A stretch of DNA of 64,000 nucleotides from JANMJD01 sp963847945 (GCA_963847945.1 CAWKBX010000015.1:310001-374000); one strand, 5' to 3'; positions 17,791 through 26,212 are shown, numbered from the stretch's first letter. Made by a program: numbers and translations. The notes: generated from the sequence alone by a model not told the origin.

Positions 17791-19182
17791 TCAGTCAGGA
17801 CCACCCTCCGGGCCGACGGCGCGATCGCTGACCCAGTTGCCGTGGAATCCGAACGGCACCCGCTGGGGCAGAGACACCTGGGCGACGTAGCCCCGATCGA
17901 AATCCTGGGCATCGAGAACGGCGAGCTCAGCGCCATCGTTGCTCAGATCATGTACGAGCGTGACCAGCCAGCCATCGTCTTCCTCGGTGCTCCCCGGGCG
18001 GCCGACGAACACCGGCTCGCCCGCCGCCCGACCGGGCCCGTGGTCGAACACCTGGCGAGCGCCGGTGACGAGATCGTGCTTCAGCGTCGGCCAGCCGGCG
18101 CGAGGGTCGTCAATGTTTGGCGAGGCGCAGTAGCCGTAGCGATACGGCTTGGCCGTCACTGCGCCGCGGTGGCGGGGGAACTCGTTGGGCGAGGCGTCGA
18201 TCACGGTGGCCGACATCGTGCGAGCCACCGGGTTGATCACCCACCGCTCCAACCGAGCGAGACCATCGCCGAACGGACCGAGGATGTCGTTGTGGAACAT
18301 CTTGTCGTAGACGCACAGATCGATGACCACCGACCCGTCGGGCGCGTCGTAGGCATTGAGCGGGTGATATGAGTAGCACAGCGGCACGTCGACCCAGGTG
18401 ATGTCGCCCGCCGCACCCTCGCGGGGTAGCAGGCCAACCCGGTTGCCGTAGTCGGCGTTCCAGCGGAACGGGAAGCGGCCCGCGAAAGCGAGGTCGAGGT
18501 CGACGGTCACCGGCTGGTCGTAGACAACCGCATACCGGCCGGTCAGCGACATGTCGTGGACCATCGACATCCCGGGCAGCGGGATGTCGACCGTGCGACG
18601 GACGCGGCCATCGGTGCCCACGACCACGTACTGCACATGGTCCATCCACTGCGCCCAGGCGTAGACGATGGCATGCATCTCACCGGTGTCGGCATCGACC
18701 TTCGGGTGGGCTGTGAATGCTCCGGGCAGGGTGCCGAAGAAGTCGTTGCGGCCGACGGTCTCCAGCTCATAGGTCAGTTCCACCGGGCAACCCCCGGCCT
18801 CGACCATGGCCCAGGTGGTTCCGGCGAAGCCGCCGACGTTGGTATTCGGCCCGCCATCCCAACCGCTCCAGTTCGGCCCGGCGATGTCGGGCAACCCCCG
18901 ACGGGCCTGCACCGACGAACTCCCGACGTAGCGATTCCGATACCACTCGGCGCGGCCCTCGTTGAGGCGGACGCCGTGGACCATGCCGTCGCCCACGAAC
19001 CAATGATGGGTCGTGACGTCGACCTCGCTCATCGGGTTCGGGCCGTTGCGCAGGTAACGGCCGTTGAGTTCTGGCGGCAACTCGCCGATGACGGACAAAT
19101 CGAATGCCGTCACTTCGTCGGTGATCGGGCCATAGTTGCCGGCGAGGTAGCGACTCGTCGGCGGATTTTCGAGTGCGGTCAT
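17791..19182 (-). CDS. Carotenoid oxygenase family dioxygenase
   Basis: It cleaves a double bond in carotenoids or related phenylpropanoids with a non-heme iron. It has 463 residues. The N-terminal 'LNGRYLRNGPNP' and 'HHWFVGDGMVHGVRL' are family signatures. The four iron-binding histidines appear as 'AHPKVD' (about residue 160), 'MVHDMSLT' (about 210), 'YSYHPLNAYD' (about 280) and the near C-terminal 'GFHGNWV'. ATG 19182 has GGGAGAAG just upstream; the longer frame beginning at 19290 runs into the divergent TetR gene and is rejected. Two GTAAC-N3-GTTAC operators lie between this gene and tetR, so TetR probably represses it. Confidence 0.9.
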   Translation of the reverse strand: MTALENPPTSRYLAGNYGPITDEVTAFDLSVIGELPPELNGRYLRNGPNPMSEVDVTTHHWFVGDGMVHGVRLNEGRAEWYRNRYVGSSSVQARRGLPDIAGPNWSGWDGGPNTNVGGFAGTTWAMVEAGGCPVELTYELETVGRNDFFGTLPGAFTAHPKVDADTGEMHAIVYAWAQWMDHVQYVVVGTDGRVRRTVDIPLPGMSMVHDMSLTGRYAVVYDQPVTVDLDLAFAGRFPFRWNADYGNRVGLLPREGAAGDITWVDVPLCYSYHPLNAYDAPDGSVVIDLCVYDKMFHNDILGPFGDGLARLERWVINPVARTMSATVIDASPNEFPRHRGAVTAKPYRYGYCASPNIDDPRAGWPTLKHDLVTGARQVFDHGPGRAAGEPVFVGRPGSTEEDDGWLVTLVHDLSNDGAELAVLDAQDFDRGYVAQVSLPQRVPFGFHGNWVSDRAVGPEGGPD

Positions 19183-19241
19183 GTTCTTCTCCCAAGTCGA
19201 GCAACGTCGAGCAACGTCGAGCACGTCGGCGGGTGGCCGAC

Positions 19242-19271
19242 GTAACTTAGTTACACCTGTAACTTTGTTAC
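19242..19271. promoter_or_regulatory. Double palindromic operator between carotenoid oxygenase and TetR genes
   Basis: Two copies of GTAAC-N3-GTTAC stand at 19242-19254 and 19259-19271, separated by four bases and ending exactly at the tetR ATG. The centre-to-centre distance is 17 bp. Position and symmetry fit a TetR dimer-of-dimers site controlling both divergent genes. On the oxygenase side, three copies of AACGTCGAGC-like sequence (19195-19225) follow before the start codon. Confidence 0.8.
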
Positions 19272-19874
19272 ATGGCGTCGCCGTTGTCAACCCCCCAATC
19301 GCGCGAGTCGATGCTCGCGGCGGCGGTTGTCGTGCTCCGCCGAGATGGCGCGGCCGGGTTACGGGTACGCGCCGTCGCCGAGCAGGCCGGGTGCTCGACG
19401 ACCGGGGTCTACACCCACTTCGGTTCGAAGAATGGCCTGGTAGAGGCCCTATTCATCGATGGATTCGAACGGTTCGATGCCGCCCTTGCCGAGGTCTCCG
19501 GATCGACCACTCCTCTGAATCATCTCCGCGCCGTCAGCCTGCAATATCGGCGTTGGGCCACCCAACACCCGACCTATTACATGGTCATGTTCGGCGGTGC
19601 CATCCCCGAATTCCGGCCCAGCGAAGCCGCCCAGCTCCGCTCTCTGCAATCGTTCGCCGAACTCACCCGCTGGGTTCACGAGGCGATGACATCCGGAGAA
19701 CTGCGCGGCGAGGACCCTGAATGGGTTGCTTATCACCTGTGGGCGACGATCCATGGGTACGTGATGTTGGAACTTGCCTCGATGAACCCGACGCCCGAAC
19801 CCAGCGAGAAGATCTACTCGATGGGACTCGACCGTGTCATCAACGGCTTGGGAGCCAGCACGCCAGGCCGGTGA
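19272..19874 (+). CDS. TetR family transcriptional regulator (WHG-type C-terminal domain)
   Basis: It is a 200-residue ligand-responsive repressor. The N-terminal helix-turn-helix spans residues about 12-60 ('SMLAAAVVVLRRDGAAGLRVRAVAEQAG' then 'TTGVYTHFGSKNGLVEALF'). The C-terminal part ('WATQHPTYYMVMFGG...' and 'AYHLWATIHGYVMLELA') matches the WHG ligand domain. The ATG follows directly on the second operator palindrome, so either the mRNA is leaderless or a later Met (residue 14) is used. It is divergent from the carotenoid oxygenase, the likely target. The 3' end overlaps the convergent esterase by 35 bases. Confidence 0.9.
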   Translation: MASPLSTPQSRESMLAAAVVVLRRDGAAGLRVRAVAEQAGCSTTGVYTHFGSKNGLVEALFIDGFERFDAALAEVSGSTTPLNHLRAVSLQYRRWATQHPTYYMVMFGGAIPEFRPSEAAQLRSLQSFAELTRWVHEAMTSGELRGEDPEWVAYHLWATIHGYVMLELASMNPTPEPSEKIYSMGLDRVINGLGASTPGR

Positions 19875-20769
19875 CCCGGCGGGCGAAGTCGACCCCGGCA
19901 GCGAAGATCGCCTCCAAGTCGGGGGCTCCGATCCAGAAGTGATCGGCTCCCTCCACGGCAACCAATTCGACCGGGACATCTACCGCCTGCAAGGCGGCCA
20001 CCAACGAGGTGGCCTGCCCGAACGGCACCATCCGGTCGTCGGTGCCGTGGTGAATGTGAAACGGTGGTGCCCCGGCATGGGCATAGGTCACGGGGCTCGC
20101 CGCCCGGGCGAGGTCGGGCCGTTCGGTCAACGCCGCCCCGATCATCCGTGACTCCGCCGAGTCGGCAGAGTTCGGATCGGCGTCGGAATCCGGGTGACGC
20201 TGCTCGGCCCCGGCAAGCAGCTCGGTAGGCGCGTAGTGCTCGACGACGCCACACACCGAACTGGAAAACCTCAGGTCACCAACTGCGCCTTCCAAGTCAG
20301 GCCGGTCACCGGTCAGACCGACCAGCGCGGCGATGTGTCCACCGGCCGACTCGCCCCAGGCGACGATCCGCGTCGGATCAACGTTCAGCAACTCGGCATT
20401 CGCCCGTACCCAGCGCACCGCCGCCTTGGCATCATGCAGCTGGGCAGGAAACACAGCCTCACCGCTGAGGCGGTAATCGACGGTCGCCACGGCGAACCCC
20501 GCGGCGGCGAGCCGCTCGAGGGCCGAAGGCTGCCACGACTTGAACGCCCGTCCGAACCGCCGGCGCGTCCCGAGCGACCAGCCCCCACCGTGGAAGTAGA
20601 CGATCGCCGGCACCGGTGCGTTCGACGGCGCGGGCAGGTACAAATCGAGCTGCAGCGGGCGAAACCCCTCCACCGATGCGTACTCGATGGCGTGATACAT
20701 CGTCGCCCCACCGTCGAGGGCCCACCCGCGGGCATCAAGATTCGGGGGCCATTCAGCGGCGACTGTCAT
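19840..20769 (-). CDS. Alpha/beta hydrolase, GDXG-type carboxylesterase
   Basis: It hydrolyses short-chain esters, probably in the cytosol, since there is no signal peptide. In 309 residues it shows the oxyanion-hole motif 'YFHGGGWSLGTRRR' near residue 60, the nucleophile elbow 'GESAGGH' near 143, the acid 'HHGTDDRMVPFG' near 245, and the catalytic His in 'GADHFWIG' near 280. 'VNAELLNVDPTRI' type spacing before the elbow is typical of the hormone-sensitive-lipase family. It is convergent with tetR. Substrate is unknown; a role with carotenoid or terpenoid esters is only suggested by the neighbours. Confidence 0.88.
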   Translation of the reverse strand: MTVAAEWPPNLDARGWALDGGATMYHAIEYASVEGFRPLQLDLYLPAPSNAPVPAIVYFHGGGWSLGTRRRFGRAFKSWQPSALERLAAAGFAVATVDYRLSGEAVFPAQLHDAKAAVRWVRANAELLNVDPTRIVAWGESAGGHIAALVGLTGDRPDLEGAVGDLRFSSSVCGVVEHYAPTELLAGAEQRHPDSDADPNSADSAESRMIGAALTERPDLARAASPVTYAHAGAPPFHIHHGTDDRMVPFGQATSLVAALQAVDVPVELVAVEGADHFWIGAPDLEAIFAAGVDFARRVTGLACWLPSR

Positions 20770-20799
20770 CCCCGCATCCTGCCACTGCGCCCGGGCGAT

Positions 20800-21423
20800 T
20801 CAGCCTTCCGACACGTCGAGCGCGTCGACCAACAGGGCCCGTTCCGTGGCGACCAACGGCACCTCGGCGATCATCGCCAGACCGGCCGGGGACATTTTCG
20901 CCGCCGTCTTGCGGATCACCTCACCTATTCGTTCCGGGGTCAGCCGAGCGGCCAGTGCGGTAAGTTGGGTTTCGAGAAAGACCAGACAGGCGGCATCCTC
21001 CATGGCTTTCGTACCCGCGTCGCCGGCCAGGTCGTCGCGTCGAATCAGCGCCTGAACCCGGCCGATGACCGTTTCGTCGTAGCCGGCGGCAACGAGCAGC
21101 GCCTCCACATCGGCGGCGTGGCGGGCCTTCTGGTCACGCCGCCAACGCAAATAGCCGGGCCGGCCTTCGGGGTACTCGGTGCGTGGCAACTCCCACCGTC
21201 GCAGGTGATGGGCCCGGGCCGCGATTCGAAGTGCATCGTCGGCGCCCGGCACGAGTCGCTGCACCCACGCATCGGCGAGCCGCCCGTGGGCCAAGGCCAA
21301 TGCCAACTGCTCACCGCGGACCACGACCGTCGTCGGGTCATCGGCGTTGGCTGCGTCGATCGCCGCCAACGCATCGGTCAGCGACCCCGCCGGGCTCGGG
21401 ACCGCGCCGCTCAGACCGCACAC
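20800..21423 (-). CDS. DUF4202 family protein, coupled to sulfite reductase
   Basis: This is a 207-residue helical protein of the DUF4202 family, with no established biochemical role that I know of. Visible conserved segments are 'ALAAIDAANADDP', 'RGEQLALALAHGRLADAWVQRL', 'AARAHHLRRWELPRTEYPEGRPGYLRWR' region, and 'MEDAACLVFLETQL'. The His-rich 'ARAHHLRRWE' and the 'EDAACLVFLE' segment give an HD-domain-like look (inference). The GTG start at 21423 overlaps the sir stop by 13 bases, indicating translational coupling. The open frame further upstream lies within sir and is a shadow. Context suggests a role in sulfur assimilation. Confidence 0.75.
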   Translation of the reverse strand: MCGLSGAVPSPAGSLTDALAAIDAANADDPTTVVVRGEQLALALAHGRLADAWVQRLVPGADDALRIAARAHHLRRWELPRTEYPEGRPGYLRWRRDQKARHAADVEALLVAAGYDETVIGRVQALIRRDDLAGDAGTKAMEDAACLVFLETQLTALAARLTPERIGEVIRKTAAKMSPAGLAMIAEVPLVATERALLVDALDVSEG

Positions 21424-23201
21424 TCCGATTCGCCGACCGCCGCCACGAACGGGCCGGTCTCGTCGTAGTCGGCGTAGAAGTCGGGGGCTTCCTCGGGCGA
21501 GGGGAACACATCGAGTTCCTTCAACGTCTCGGCGATCACCGCCGCCCCACCCGAGCGATCCATCCACGAACGGAATGCTTCACCGGCGGTGCGCTCATCG
21601 TTGAAGCGGCGAATCACCCGCACCGCCGCCTCGGGAGCGGCCTTGGCCGGCAGGCGCAGGGCCTTGTCACCGAAGTGAATCTGTTCCTGGCCGACATAGC
21701 CGCCGAGCAGCATCTGGTAGCCCGGGGCGGCCTTGCCGTGCGCCCGCCGCTCGACCCCCATGAAGCCGATGTCGGAGATGTGATGCTGCCCGCACGAGTT
21801 GGTGCAGCCCGAGATATTGATCCGTACGCCGGGAACCTCGGCCAGGCCCTCTTCCTCCAGGCGATCGCCGATCGCCTTCGCCAAACCACGCGACTGGGTG
21901 ACGGCGATGTTGCAGGTGTCGGCCCCCGGGCAGGCGACGACGTCACGAGCCAACTCCGCGCCCGGACGGGCCATCGCGATCGCCTCCAATCGGGCGTAGA
22001 GCACCGGCAACTGCGCCTCGGTGAGCCCCCGGAACACCACATTCTGGCGGTTGGAGAGCCGCACATCAGCGCCAAGCTCGCGTTGGACCGAGGCCAGCGC
22101 ACGGAACTGCGAGGCCGTCACGTCGCCGATCGCGGCGTAGGCGACCGCCGAGACCGAGCCGTTGGCGCGGCCGCGGATCACACTGGTGGCCTCCCACCGG
22201 CCGTACGGGTCGGTGGGGGTCAGCGAGACAGGAACGCCCTGGCCAACGGCCGTCGCGGCGATTGTCGACGACTTCCCGGCCGGCGAATCGCCGTGCTTGG
22301 CGACGATGTCGGGGATACCTCCGGGCCATGACGACGAGGCCGGCAGGGTCTTTCGCACCTTGAGCACGCGCCGACGGACCTCGTCGATGCCGAGCTGGTC
22401 GACGACCCACTTCATCCGAGCACGAAGCTTGTTGTCACGATTGCCGGTCTGATCGAACACCCGCAACGCGGCCTCAATCGTCGGCAACAGGTCTTCGCGA
22501 GCGGTGAACTCCTCGAGCGCCAGCGCCGGATGTGGTGTCGCCCCGAGGCCGCCGGCGATGTAGATGCGGAAGCCCGCCTCGGTCGAACCGTCTTCCAGCG
22601 TGCGAGTGACGGCGATAACGCCCACGTCATTGAACATCGCCTGGCCACAGTCGGTAGCGCAGCCCGAGAAGTTCACCTTGAACTTGCGCGGCAGCCGCTG
22701 CCCGAGCGGGTTACGCACGAAGTGCTGGAACGTCGCCTCGGCCCAGGCGGTGACGTCGAGCTGCTCGTGCGGGCAGGCCCCGGCCAGGTGGCAGGCCATG
22801 ACGTTGCGCACCGTGTCACCGCAGGCTTCACGGCTCGTCAGCCCGACGTCGGCCATCAGCCGCATCACCTCGGGCACCTTGGTCAGCTCGACGTAGTGGA
22901 CCTGTACGTTTTGGCGGGTGGTGATGTGCCCCCAACCCCGCGAATAGGTCTCGGCGATATGGCCCATCAGGTCGAGTTGCTCGGGGGTGATCGTGCCGGC
23001 GGGCAGCTTGATGCGGACCATCTGATTGGTCCCGCCCTGACGCTGGCCGTAGATGCCGTTGTTGAGGCGCATCACCCGGAAGACGTCTTCCTCGATCTCT
23101 CCGGCGAGGTACTGCTCGATCGCCCGCTCGAAACGCTCGATGTCGCGATGCTGCTCGGCATCAAGGTCTCGCGGGGCTGAAATGATCGGGGTGATACCCA
23201 C
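21411..23201 (-). CDS. sir: Ferredoxin-type sulfite reductase (siroheme, 4Fe-4S)
   Basis: It reduces sulfite to sulfide with six electrons from ferredoxin. The 596-residue protein has the duplicated half-domains of the nitrite/sulfite reductase family: 'MVRIKLPAGTITPEQL', 'HITTRQNVQVHYVEL', 'TSREACGDTVRNVMACHLAG', then 'RLSNRQNVVFRGL'. The cluster cysteines are in 'ACPGADTCNIA' and 'SGCTNSCGQHH'. Sulfite rather than nitrite is favoured by the linked cysH, cobA and sirC genes. The GTG start has AGGAGG 6 bases upstream. The 25-base element upstream is nearly identical to that between cysH and sirC. DUF4202 follows in overlap. Confidence 0.9.
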   Translation of the reverse strand: MGITPIISAPRDLDAEQHRDIERFERAIEQYLAGEIEEDVFRVMRLNNGIYGQRQGGTNQMVRIKLPAGTITPEQLDLMGHIAETYSRGWGHITTRQNVQVHYVELTKVPEVMRLMADVGLTSREACGDTVRNVMACHLAGACPHEQLDVTAWAEATFQHFVRNPLGQRLPRKFKVNFSGCATDCGQAMFNDVGVIAVTRTLEDGSTEAGFRIYIAGGLGATPHPALALEEFTAREDLLPTIEAALRVFDQTGNRDNKLRARMKWVVDQLGIDEVRRRVLKVRKTLPASSSWPGGIPDIVAKHGDSPAGKSSTIAATAVGQGVPVSLTPTDPYGRWEATSVIRGRANGSVSAVAYAAIGDVTASQFRALASVQRELGADVRLSNRQNVVFRGLTEAQLPVLYARLEAIAMARPGAELARDVVACPGADTCNIAVTQSRGLAKAIGDRLEEEGLAEVPGVRINISGCTNSCGQHHISDIGFMGVERRAHGKAAPGYQMLLGGYVGQEQIHFGDKALRLPAKAAPEAAVRVIRRFNDERTAGEAFRSWMDRSGGAAVIAETLKELDVFPSPEEAPDFYADYDETGPFVAAVGESECAV

Positions 23202-23232
23202 GTTGGCCTCCTGGGCGTCATGCGACGGGTCT

Positions 23233-23257
23233 AATTCCGACTACTCCGATCAACTTT
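23233..23257. promoter_or_regulatory. Second copy of the sulfur-gene element, upstream of sir
   Basis: On the sir strand it reads AAAGTTGATCGGAGTAGTCG then GAATT. It matches the cysH/sirC element at 15738-15763 with two substitutions and one missing G, in the same orientation relative to sir as to cysH. It lies 32 bases upstream of the sir GTG. Confidence 0.65.
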
Positions 23258-23295
23258 AACGTGAATCGTTGTCGATGACCACAGGGAGCCCGTGA

Positions 23296-23553
23296 TTACT
23301 CCCCCGGATGCTCACCGATCTCACGCAGGGCGTCACGCAACGCCATCCGCAGCCGGCGAACGTGATCGGGCGCAAGGTGCGCAACCAGGCCGTATCCGGC
23401 GCGACCGACCTCTTCGAGCATCAACACCACCCGAGGTTCGGCGTCGTCGTAGTCGTCACTGATCGCCACCGCCCACGACAACTGAGCGGCATCCTCGGCG
23501 CCCGGGGGAACGTCGGCAGGGTCAAAGGGGTAGTCGTCGATCGATCGGCGCAT
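23296..23553 (-). CDS. Small acidic protein of unknown function
   Basis: This is an 85-residue protein with a disordered acidic N-terminus ('DDYPFDPADVPPGAEDAA') and a helical C-terminus ('APDHVRRLRMALRDALREIGEHPGE'). I do not recognise a family. It sits 12 bases downstream of the DUF4126 gene on the same strand and may be cotranscribed with it. Codon use looks like that of its neighbours. Confidence 0.55.
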   Translation of the reverse strand: MRRSIDDYPFDPADVPPGAEDAAQLSWAVAISDDYDDAEPRVVLMLEEVGRAGYGLVAHLAPDHVRRLRMALRDALREIGEHPGE

Positions 23554-23565
23554 GCCCCCAGCGTG

Positions 23566-24171
23566 TCACCTGACGGAGCCCGGCGAGGCGATCGGCACCC
23601 CTCGGGGCCGTTCCTTGCGGTGTCGCAGCGCCCGCCAGCCGCGCCGGGCGACTTTCCACAGGATGACGACGACCACGACGCTGATGATCGCCAGCACGAC
23701 GGCGATCCCTCCGGCGGCCACCGGGTACGCCATCGCCAACGCAACGACGACGCCGACCAGGCCGTCCTCGCCGAGGCTGGTGATGATGTTGGTGAACGGC
23801 TCGGGCGACAGGTTGATCGCCAGTCGGCCGGTTGCCTTCAGCGAGTGACCGGTCAACGCCAACCCGGCAGCCAACGCCATCGCCGTCGGACGGTTGAGTG
23901 ACGCGCTCGCCATCGTCGTCGACAGTGCCGCGGCGACCGACGGACGGATGACCGTATGGACCACATCCCACAGGTTGTCGAGGTACGGCACCTTGTCGAC
24001 CACGAACTCGATGAGAAACATCACCGCCGCAGGAATCAGGACCATCGGCCGGTGCAACGACTCGGGGGTGTCGGCCCAGCCGAGGCGCCCGGAAACGCCG
24101 AGCACCAGCACGGTCAGATAGGCGTTGATTCCCGGCGCCCATGACGCCCCGAGCAGGGTGCCGAGTTCCAT
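23566..24171 (-). CDS. DUF4126 family membrane protein
   Basis: It has 201 residues and several membrane segments: 'INAYLTVLVLGVSGRLGW' (residues about 15-32), 'MVLIPAAVMFLIEFVVDKVPYLDNLWD' region (about 43-68), 'PTAMALAAGLALTGHSL', and a pair near 145-172 ('GLVGVVVALAMAYPVAAGG', 'VVLAIISVVVVVILW'). The 'DKVPYLDNLWDVVHTVIRP' segment and the Gly/Ala-rich second half are the DUF4126 signature. The C-terminus is basic and cytoplasmic. No function is established. It lies 9 bases downstream of the serine hydrolase gene and upstream of the 85-residue protein. Confidence 0.8.
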   Translation of the reverse strand: MELGTLLGASWAPGINAYLTVLVLGVSGRLGWADTPESLHRPMVLIPAAVMFLIEFVVDKVPYLDNLWDVVHTVIRPSVAAALSTTMASASLNRPTAMALAAGLALTGHSLKATGRLAINLSPEPFTNIITSLGEDGLVGVVVALAMAYPVAAGGIAVVLAIISVVVVVILWKVARRGWRALRHRKERPRGVPIASPGSVR

Positions 24172-24180
24172 CGTGGCTGA

Positions 24181-25329
24181 TCAGTCTGCAGATCGCAGGG
24201 CCGCGTAGGCGGCGTCGATCAGCGCCGCGGAGCGAACCCCACCGATGATGCCGGCCTCCATCACGTTCATCATGTACGAGACCACCATCCGCCGTTCGGT
24301 GTCGACGATGACCATCGAGCCACCCCAGCCACCCCAGAAGCAGATGCGACCCTCGGGAATGTACGGCGCGGTCTCGGGAACCGGCAGGCCGTAGCCGATC
24401 CCGAATCGCAGCGGCGCCATCAGTACCTGATCGGGGCCGTAGGCCTGCTCGCGGAAGATGATCTCGATCGTCTCTGGCGACAACAACGTCACCCCGTCGA
24501 GCGTGCCGCCATTGGCCACGATCGACTGCACGCGGGCGACCGAGCGGGCGTTGCCGTGGCCGTTGGCCGCACCGATGTCGGCCCGACGCCAGGCCTCGGT
24601 CGACGACGTGGTCGCGTCGGGCAGCGGACCGGTGAACGTCTTGACCAGTACCGAGTCGGCGTCGAGCATGCTGAAATCGAACGGCAGCGGCGGCGGCGGG
24701 ACGACGTTCGATACGCGGTGGTCATCGGCGGGCCGGCAGCCGATCTGGAAGTCGGCGCCGAGGGGTTGAGCAATCTCCTCGGCAAAGAACTGCTTCAGCG
24801 AGCGACCGTCGATCCGGCGGATCACCTCGCCGACGAGATGGCCCTGGTTGAGCGCGTGATACCCCGACGCGGTCCCCGGCTCCCACCACGGGGCCTGGTT
24901 GGCGAGCATCGAGGTGGACTTCTCCCAGTCGTAGATGTCGTCGACCTCCACCGGCTGAGCCCAGCCCGAGACCCCCGACGTGTGCGACATCAGGTGGCGA
25001 ACGAGCACGCCCTCCTTGCCGTTGGCGGCGAACTCCGGCCAGTACCGGGCGACCGGAGCATCGACATCGAGCAGACCCCGCTCGACGAGGACCAATGCGC
25101 TCAACGACGTCATCGTTTTCGTCGTCGACCAGACGTTGGTGATCGTGTGCTCACCCCACGGCGTGGTCTTGTCGGTATCGGCCCAGCCCGCCCACATGTC
25201 GACGACGAACTCCCCGTCGATGGTCACGGCGACCGACGCCCCGAGGTCGGCACCGGAGTCGACGTTGGCCGACAGCACCTCCGACATCGCCGCGAACCGG
25301 TCATCGCAGAATCCGTGTATTTCAGCCAT
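24181..25329 (-). CDS. Serine hydrolase, beta-lactamase/esterase family VIII type
   Basis: It is a 382-residue penicillin-binding-protein-like hydrolase, most likely an esterase. The nucleophile motif S-x-x-K is 'STTK' near residue 73, followed by 'SALVLVERGLLDVDAPVARYWPEF' typical of EstB-like proteins. The second motif is 'SGYHALNQGHLVGEVI' with Tyr near residue 166. The third region is 'CFWGGWGGSMVIVD' near residue 340, replacing the K-T-G of lactamases with W-G-G as in esterases. No signal peptide, so probably cytosolic. ATG 25329 has GGGGGA 5 bases upstream. It resembles the serine hydrolase at 57215 in fold but not closely in sequence. Confidence 0.87.
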   Translation of the reverse strand: MAEIHGFCDDRFAAMSEVLSANVDSGADLGASVAVTIDGEFVVDMWAGWADTDKTTPWGEHTITNVWSTTKTMTSLSALVLVERGLLDVDAPVARYWPEFAANGKEGVLVRHLMSHTSGVSGWAQPVEVDDIYDWEKSTSMLANQAPWWEPGTASGYHALNQGHLVGEVIRRIDGRSLKQFFAEEIAQPLGADFQIGCRPADDHRVSNVVPPPPLPFDFSMLDADSVLVKTFTGPLPDATTSSTEAWRRADIGAANGHGNARSVARVQSIVANGGTLDGVTLLSPETIEIIFREQAYGPDQVLMAPLRFGIGYGLPVPETAPYIPEGRICFWGGWGGSMVIVDTERRMVVSYMMNVMEAGIIGGVRSAALIDAAYAALRSAD

Positions 25330-25538
25330 CGAAATCCCCCATCGCAATCGGCGTTCTGTCGACGACAGTACCCGCCGACACCACGCGTCCGGCGAGTGCG
25401 TCGTGTGCGTTCGAGAGCGCCGGGCGCTACGCAGCGCCCAAGCTCCGATGGACACCAACCTCTCCTCGCAACCTTCTGCGGAGGAACCCGAAATACCGAC
25501 GTGTCTCAGCGAGGCCGACTGGCTACACTCTCCTCGCC

Positions 25539-25611
25539 GCCCAGATGGCTCAGTCGGTAGAGCAGCTCACTCGTAATGAGCAGGTCGTGGGTTCGATTCC
25601 CACTCTGGGCT
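25539..25611 (+). tRNA. tRNA-Thr (anticodon CGT)
   Basis: The 73 bases fold as a cloverleaf: acceptor GCCCAGA/TCTGGGC, D arm GCTC...GAGC, anticodon stem GCTCA/TGAGC with loop CTCGTAA, and T arm GTGGG-TTCGATT-CCCAC. The anticodon CGT reads ACG threonine codons. No CCA is encoded. The gene sits at the edge of a slightly AT-richer stretch holding an orphan nucleotidyltransferase. Confidence 0.95.
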
Positions 25612-25843
25612 CTAGCTCAGCGGCACTTTCTTGACGTCTTCGTGATTGAAATCCCAAAATTTTCCGCAAACTTGCGGCTCACAGGAGCCGAGCGCCAACT
25701 CTCCCATTGAGCCGGAGCGATTCGAGGTCCTGTCATTGACTACGAAGGCGCAGCGACATATCCGCAGCACCACACGAGTATTTCGTCGGTCAGGATTCTT
25801 CGAGCCGACTGTCTCGCCGCTCACGTGCGCGTAGAATTGGGAC

Positions 25844-26212
25844 ATGTTGGCGCAGCACACGTTCGATGTGGACGGACGCTGGGACGGGCGCACCTTGGCG
25901 GAAATCGTGCCACTCGCGGTTGAGCAGATCGCCGCCGCCCTCGATCCGGTCGAGATCATCCTCTTCGGCTCCGTCGCTCGCGGCGAGGACGGGGCCGATT
26001 CCGACATCGACCTGTTGGTCATACTGGACGATGTCGAGCCGTCAGACAAGCGCAAGATCATGGCCGTTGCCCGACGGGCGATCACCGTTGCCGCTCCATT
26101 CGACATCCTCGTCACCGACCCCATCGAGATCGCCGCTCGCCGTCACCACGTCGGCTCGATTCTCTACTGGCCGTTGCGCGAGGGAAAGTCCGTCTACCGC
26201 CGAGCGGCATGA
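25844..26212 (+). CDS. MNT-type nucleotidyltransferase domain protein, orphan
   Basis: It is a 122-residue minimal nucleotidyltransferase. The signature G-S-x10-D-x-D is complete: 'LFGSVARGEDGADSDIDLLVIL' region at residues about 40-60, followed by a third acidic position near 'FDILVTDP'. Proteins of this type often act as antitoxins that add AMP to a HEPN toxin. No HEPN gene is next to it: upstream is non-coding and a tRNA, downstream is a secreted protein. The C-terminus 'ILYWPLREGKSVYRRAA' is typical of the family. The ATG follows GGGAC. Confidence 0.85.
   Translation: MLAQHTFDVDGRWDGRTLAEIVPLAVEQIAAALDPVEIILFGSVARGEDGADSDIDLLVILDDVEPSDKRKIMAVARRAITVAAPFDILVTDPIEIAARRHHVGSILYWPLREGKSVYRRAA

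Noticed and set aside
25646..25834. A 62-residue plus-strand frame between tRNA-Thr and the MNT gene
   Set aside because: No motif, no good ribosome site, and unusual composition; kept as non-coding.
25612..26212. Integrated element at the tRNA-Thr gene
   Set aside because: No integrase and no direct repeat of the tRNA 3' end could be found nearby.
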